A stretch of DNA of 30,377 bases from a virus: the IMG/VR virus record IMGVR_UViG_3300022562_001861, positions 1 to 30,377 of that record. The stretch is one strand, 5' to 3'. Below, piece after piece: positions 29,971 to 30,377 of the stretch; position 1 is the stretch's first letter; the number at the start of each line of letters is the position of its first letter. The notes under the pieces were generated by a model that saw only the letters and a list, made by a program, of their open reading frames with translations, was not told the DNA's origin and did no database searches. Both the position numbers and the translations under genes were made by a program.

Positions 29971-30377
29971 ACATCAATCTCCACAGTAGACAGCGCATTC
30001 TCTTTGGTTACAGTAATAGTCTTCTTGAACTGAGATTGAACACGAGGACTGTGTGTAACTACAAAGACAGTACCATACTGTGCCTTCTGATCCTTGAGCA
30101 GCTTGATAATAGCGTCAGAACCAGTCTCATCCACATGTGAGAAGACTTCATCCAAGAAGCGAAACCGTAGTTTCTTGTGGCTTCTGTATGCAGCAAGGTC
30201 TCCAAGTGCTAAAGCAATCACAAGATTGGCTCTAGCCTTTTCTCCCTCGCTCACTCCCTTCCAGCTCTTAGCTCCATGCTTGAAGGAAGTCTTGATCTGA
30301 AACTTGTCTACGACCTTCTTCTTCTGCGCTGTCTTAGTCGTAAACTCAACGGACATTTCTCCGTTGGATAGCAAGGT
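29967..30377 (-). CDS. SbcC/Rad50/gp46-like ATPase, C-terminal part (cut by window edge)
   Basis: An incomplete gene running off the right edge: the open frame continues past 30377, so the true start is outside. The visible 130 or so residues hold the ABC signature SEGEKARANLVIALAL, Walker B FLDEVFSHVD and the histidine switch VVTHS, which form the C-terminal lobe of SMC/Rad50/SbcC-type DNA-repair ATPases. In phages the pair gp46/gp47 trims DNA ends for recombination. The nuclease partner is not in this window. Confidence 0.85.
   Translation of the reverse strand, partial: TLLSNGEMSVEFTTKTAQKKKVVDKFQIKTSFKHGAKSWKGVSEGEKARANLVIALALGDLAAYRSHKKLRFRFLDEVFSHVDETGSDAIIKLLKDQKAQYGTVFVVTHSPRVQSQFKKTITVTKENALSTVEIDV

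Noticed and set aside
1-30377. CRISPR array or insertion sequence
   Set aside because: No regularly spaced direct repeats and no transposase-like reading frame with terminal inverted repeats were seen.

Overview
The window is part of a large tailed double-stranded DNA phage genome (Caudoviricetes), or a prophage-like element of one. The evidence is a lambda gpA-type large terminase, a parallel beta-helix tail fibre or spike, phage nucleotide-metabolism genes (ThyX, dNMP kinase, RNase HII), an RNA ligase, an SbcC/gp46-type ATPase, an HNH endonuclease, a phage tRNA, and many tiny genes that overlap by 1-30 bases. There is no ribosomal RNA and no housekeeping operon. The host cannot be named. 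Signal peptides, a lipobox protein and frequent Shine-Dalgarno sites indicate a bacterial host.

Layout. Bases 1-8120 are read rightward and 8342-30377 leftward, so the two arms converge on 8120-8342, which holds a structured RNA and two opposing terminator-like hairpins. The right-reading arm starts with tRNA-Gly(UCC), then small genes, a HerA/FtsK-like ATPase, small cysteine-rich membrane genes, a metallophosphoesterase, and an NAD+ salvage pair: NMN adenylyltransferase-Nudix followed by nicotinamide phosphoribosyltransferase. It ends with small secreted or membrane proteins and a DUF3820-like gene.

The left-reading arm, followed in its direction of transcription from the right edge, starts with the SbcC-like ATPase, a coiled-coil protein and dNMP kinase. 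A stress and calcium block follows: TerD, a von Willebrand A (vWA) protein, a terminator, a tRNA-like RNA, a hypothetical, a fused TerB-like/EF-hand-like protein, a terminator, a small membrane protein and a sodium/calcium exchanger. Next come small genes, ThyX, an exported SleB-like hydrolase, HNH endonuclease, adenine methyltransferase, PDDEXK nuclease, a sugar epimerase-like protein, RNA ligase, tail fibre, RNase HII, a degenerate DegT-family protein, a ParB-like protein, a possible small terminase, the large terminase and a fatty-acid hydroxylase.

How the parts may work together. The NAD+ pair matches the two-step route nicotinamide to NMN to NAD+ (the NadV/NatV pair of Vibrio phage KVP40, called NARP2 in anti-defence work) and could restore NAD+ depleted by host defences. 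The TerD, vWA, TerB-like and Ca2+/cation exchanger genes look like one phage-borne Ter stress module centred on calcium. This is the most unusual assembly in the window. Functions of most small genes remain unknown.
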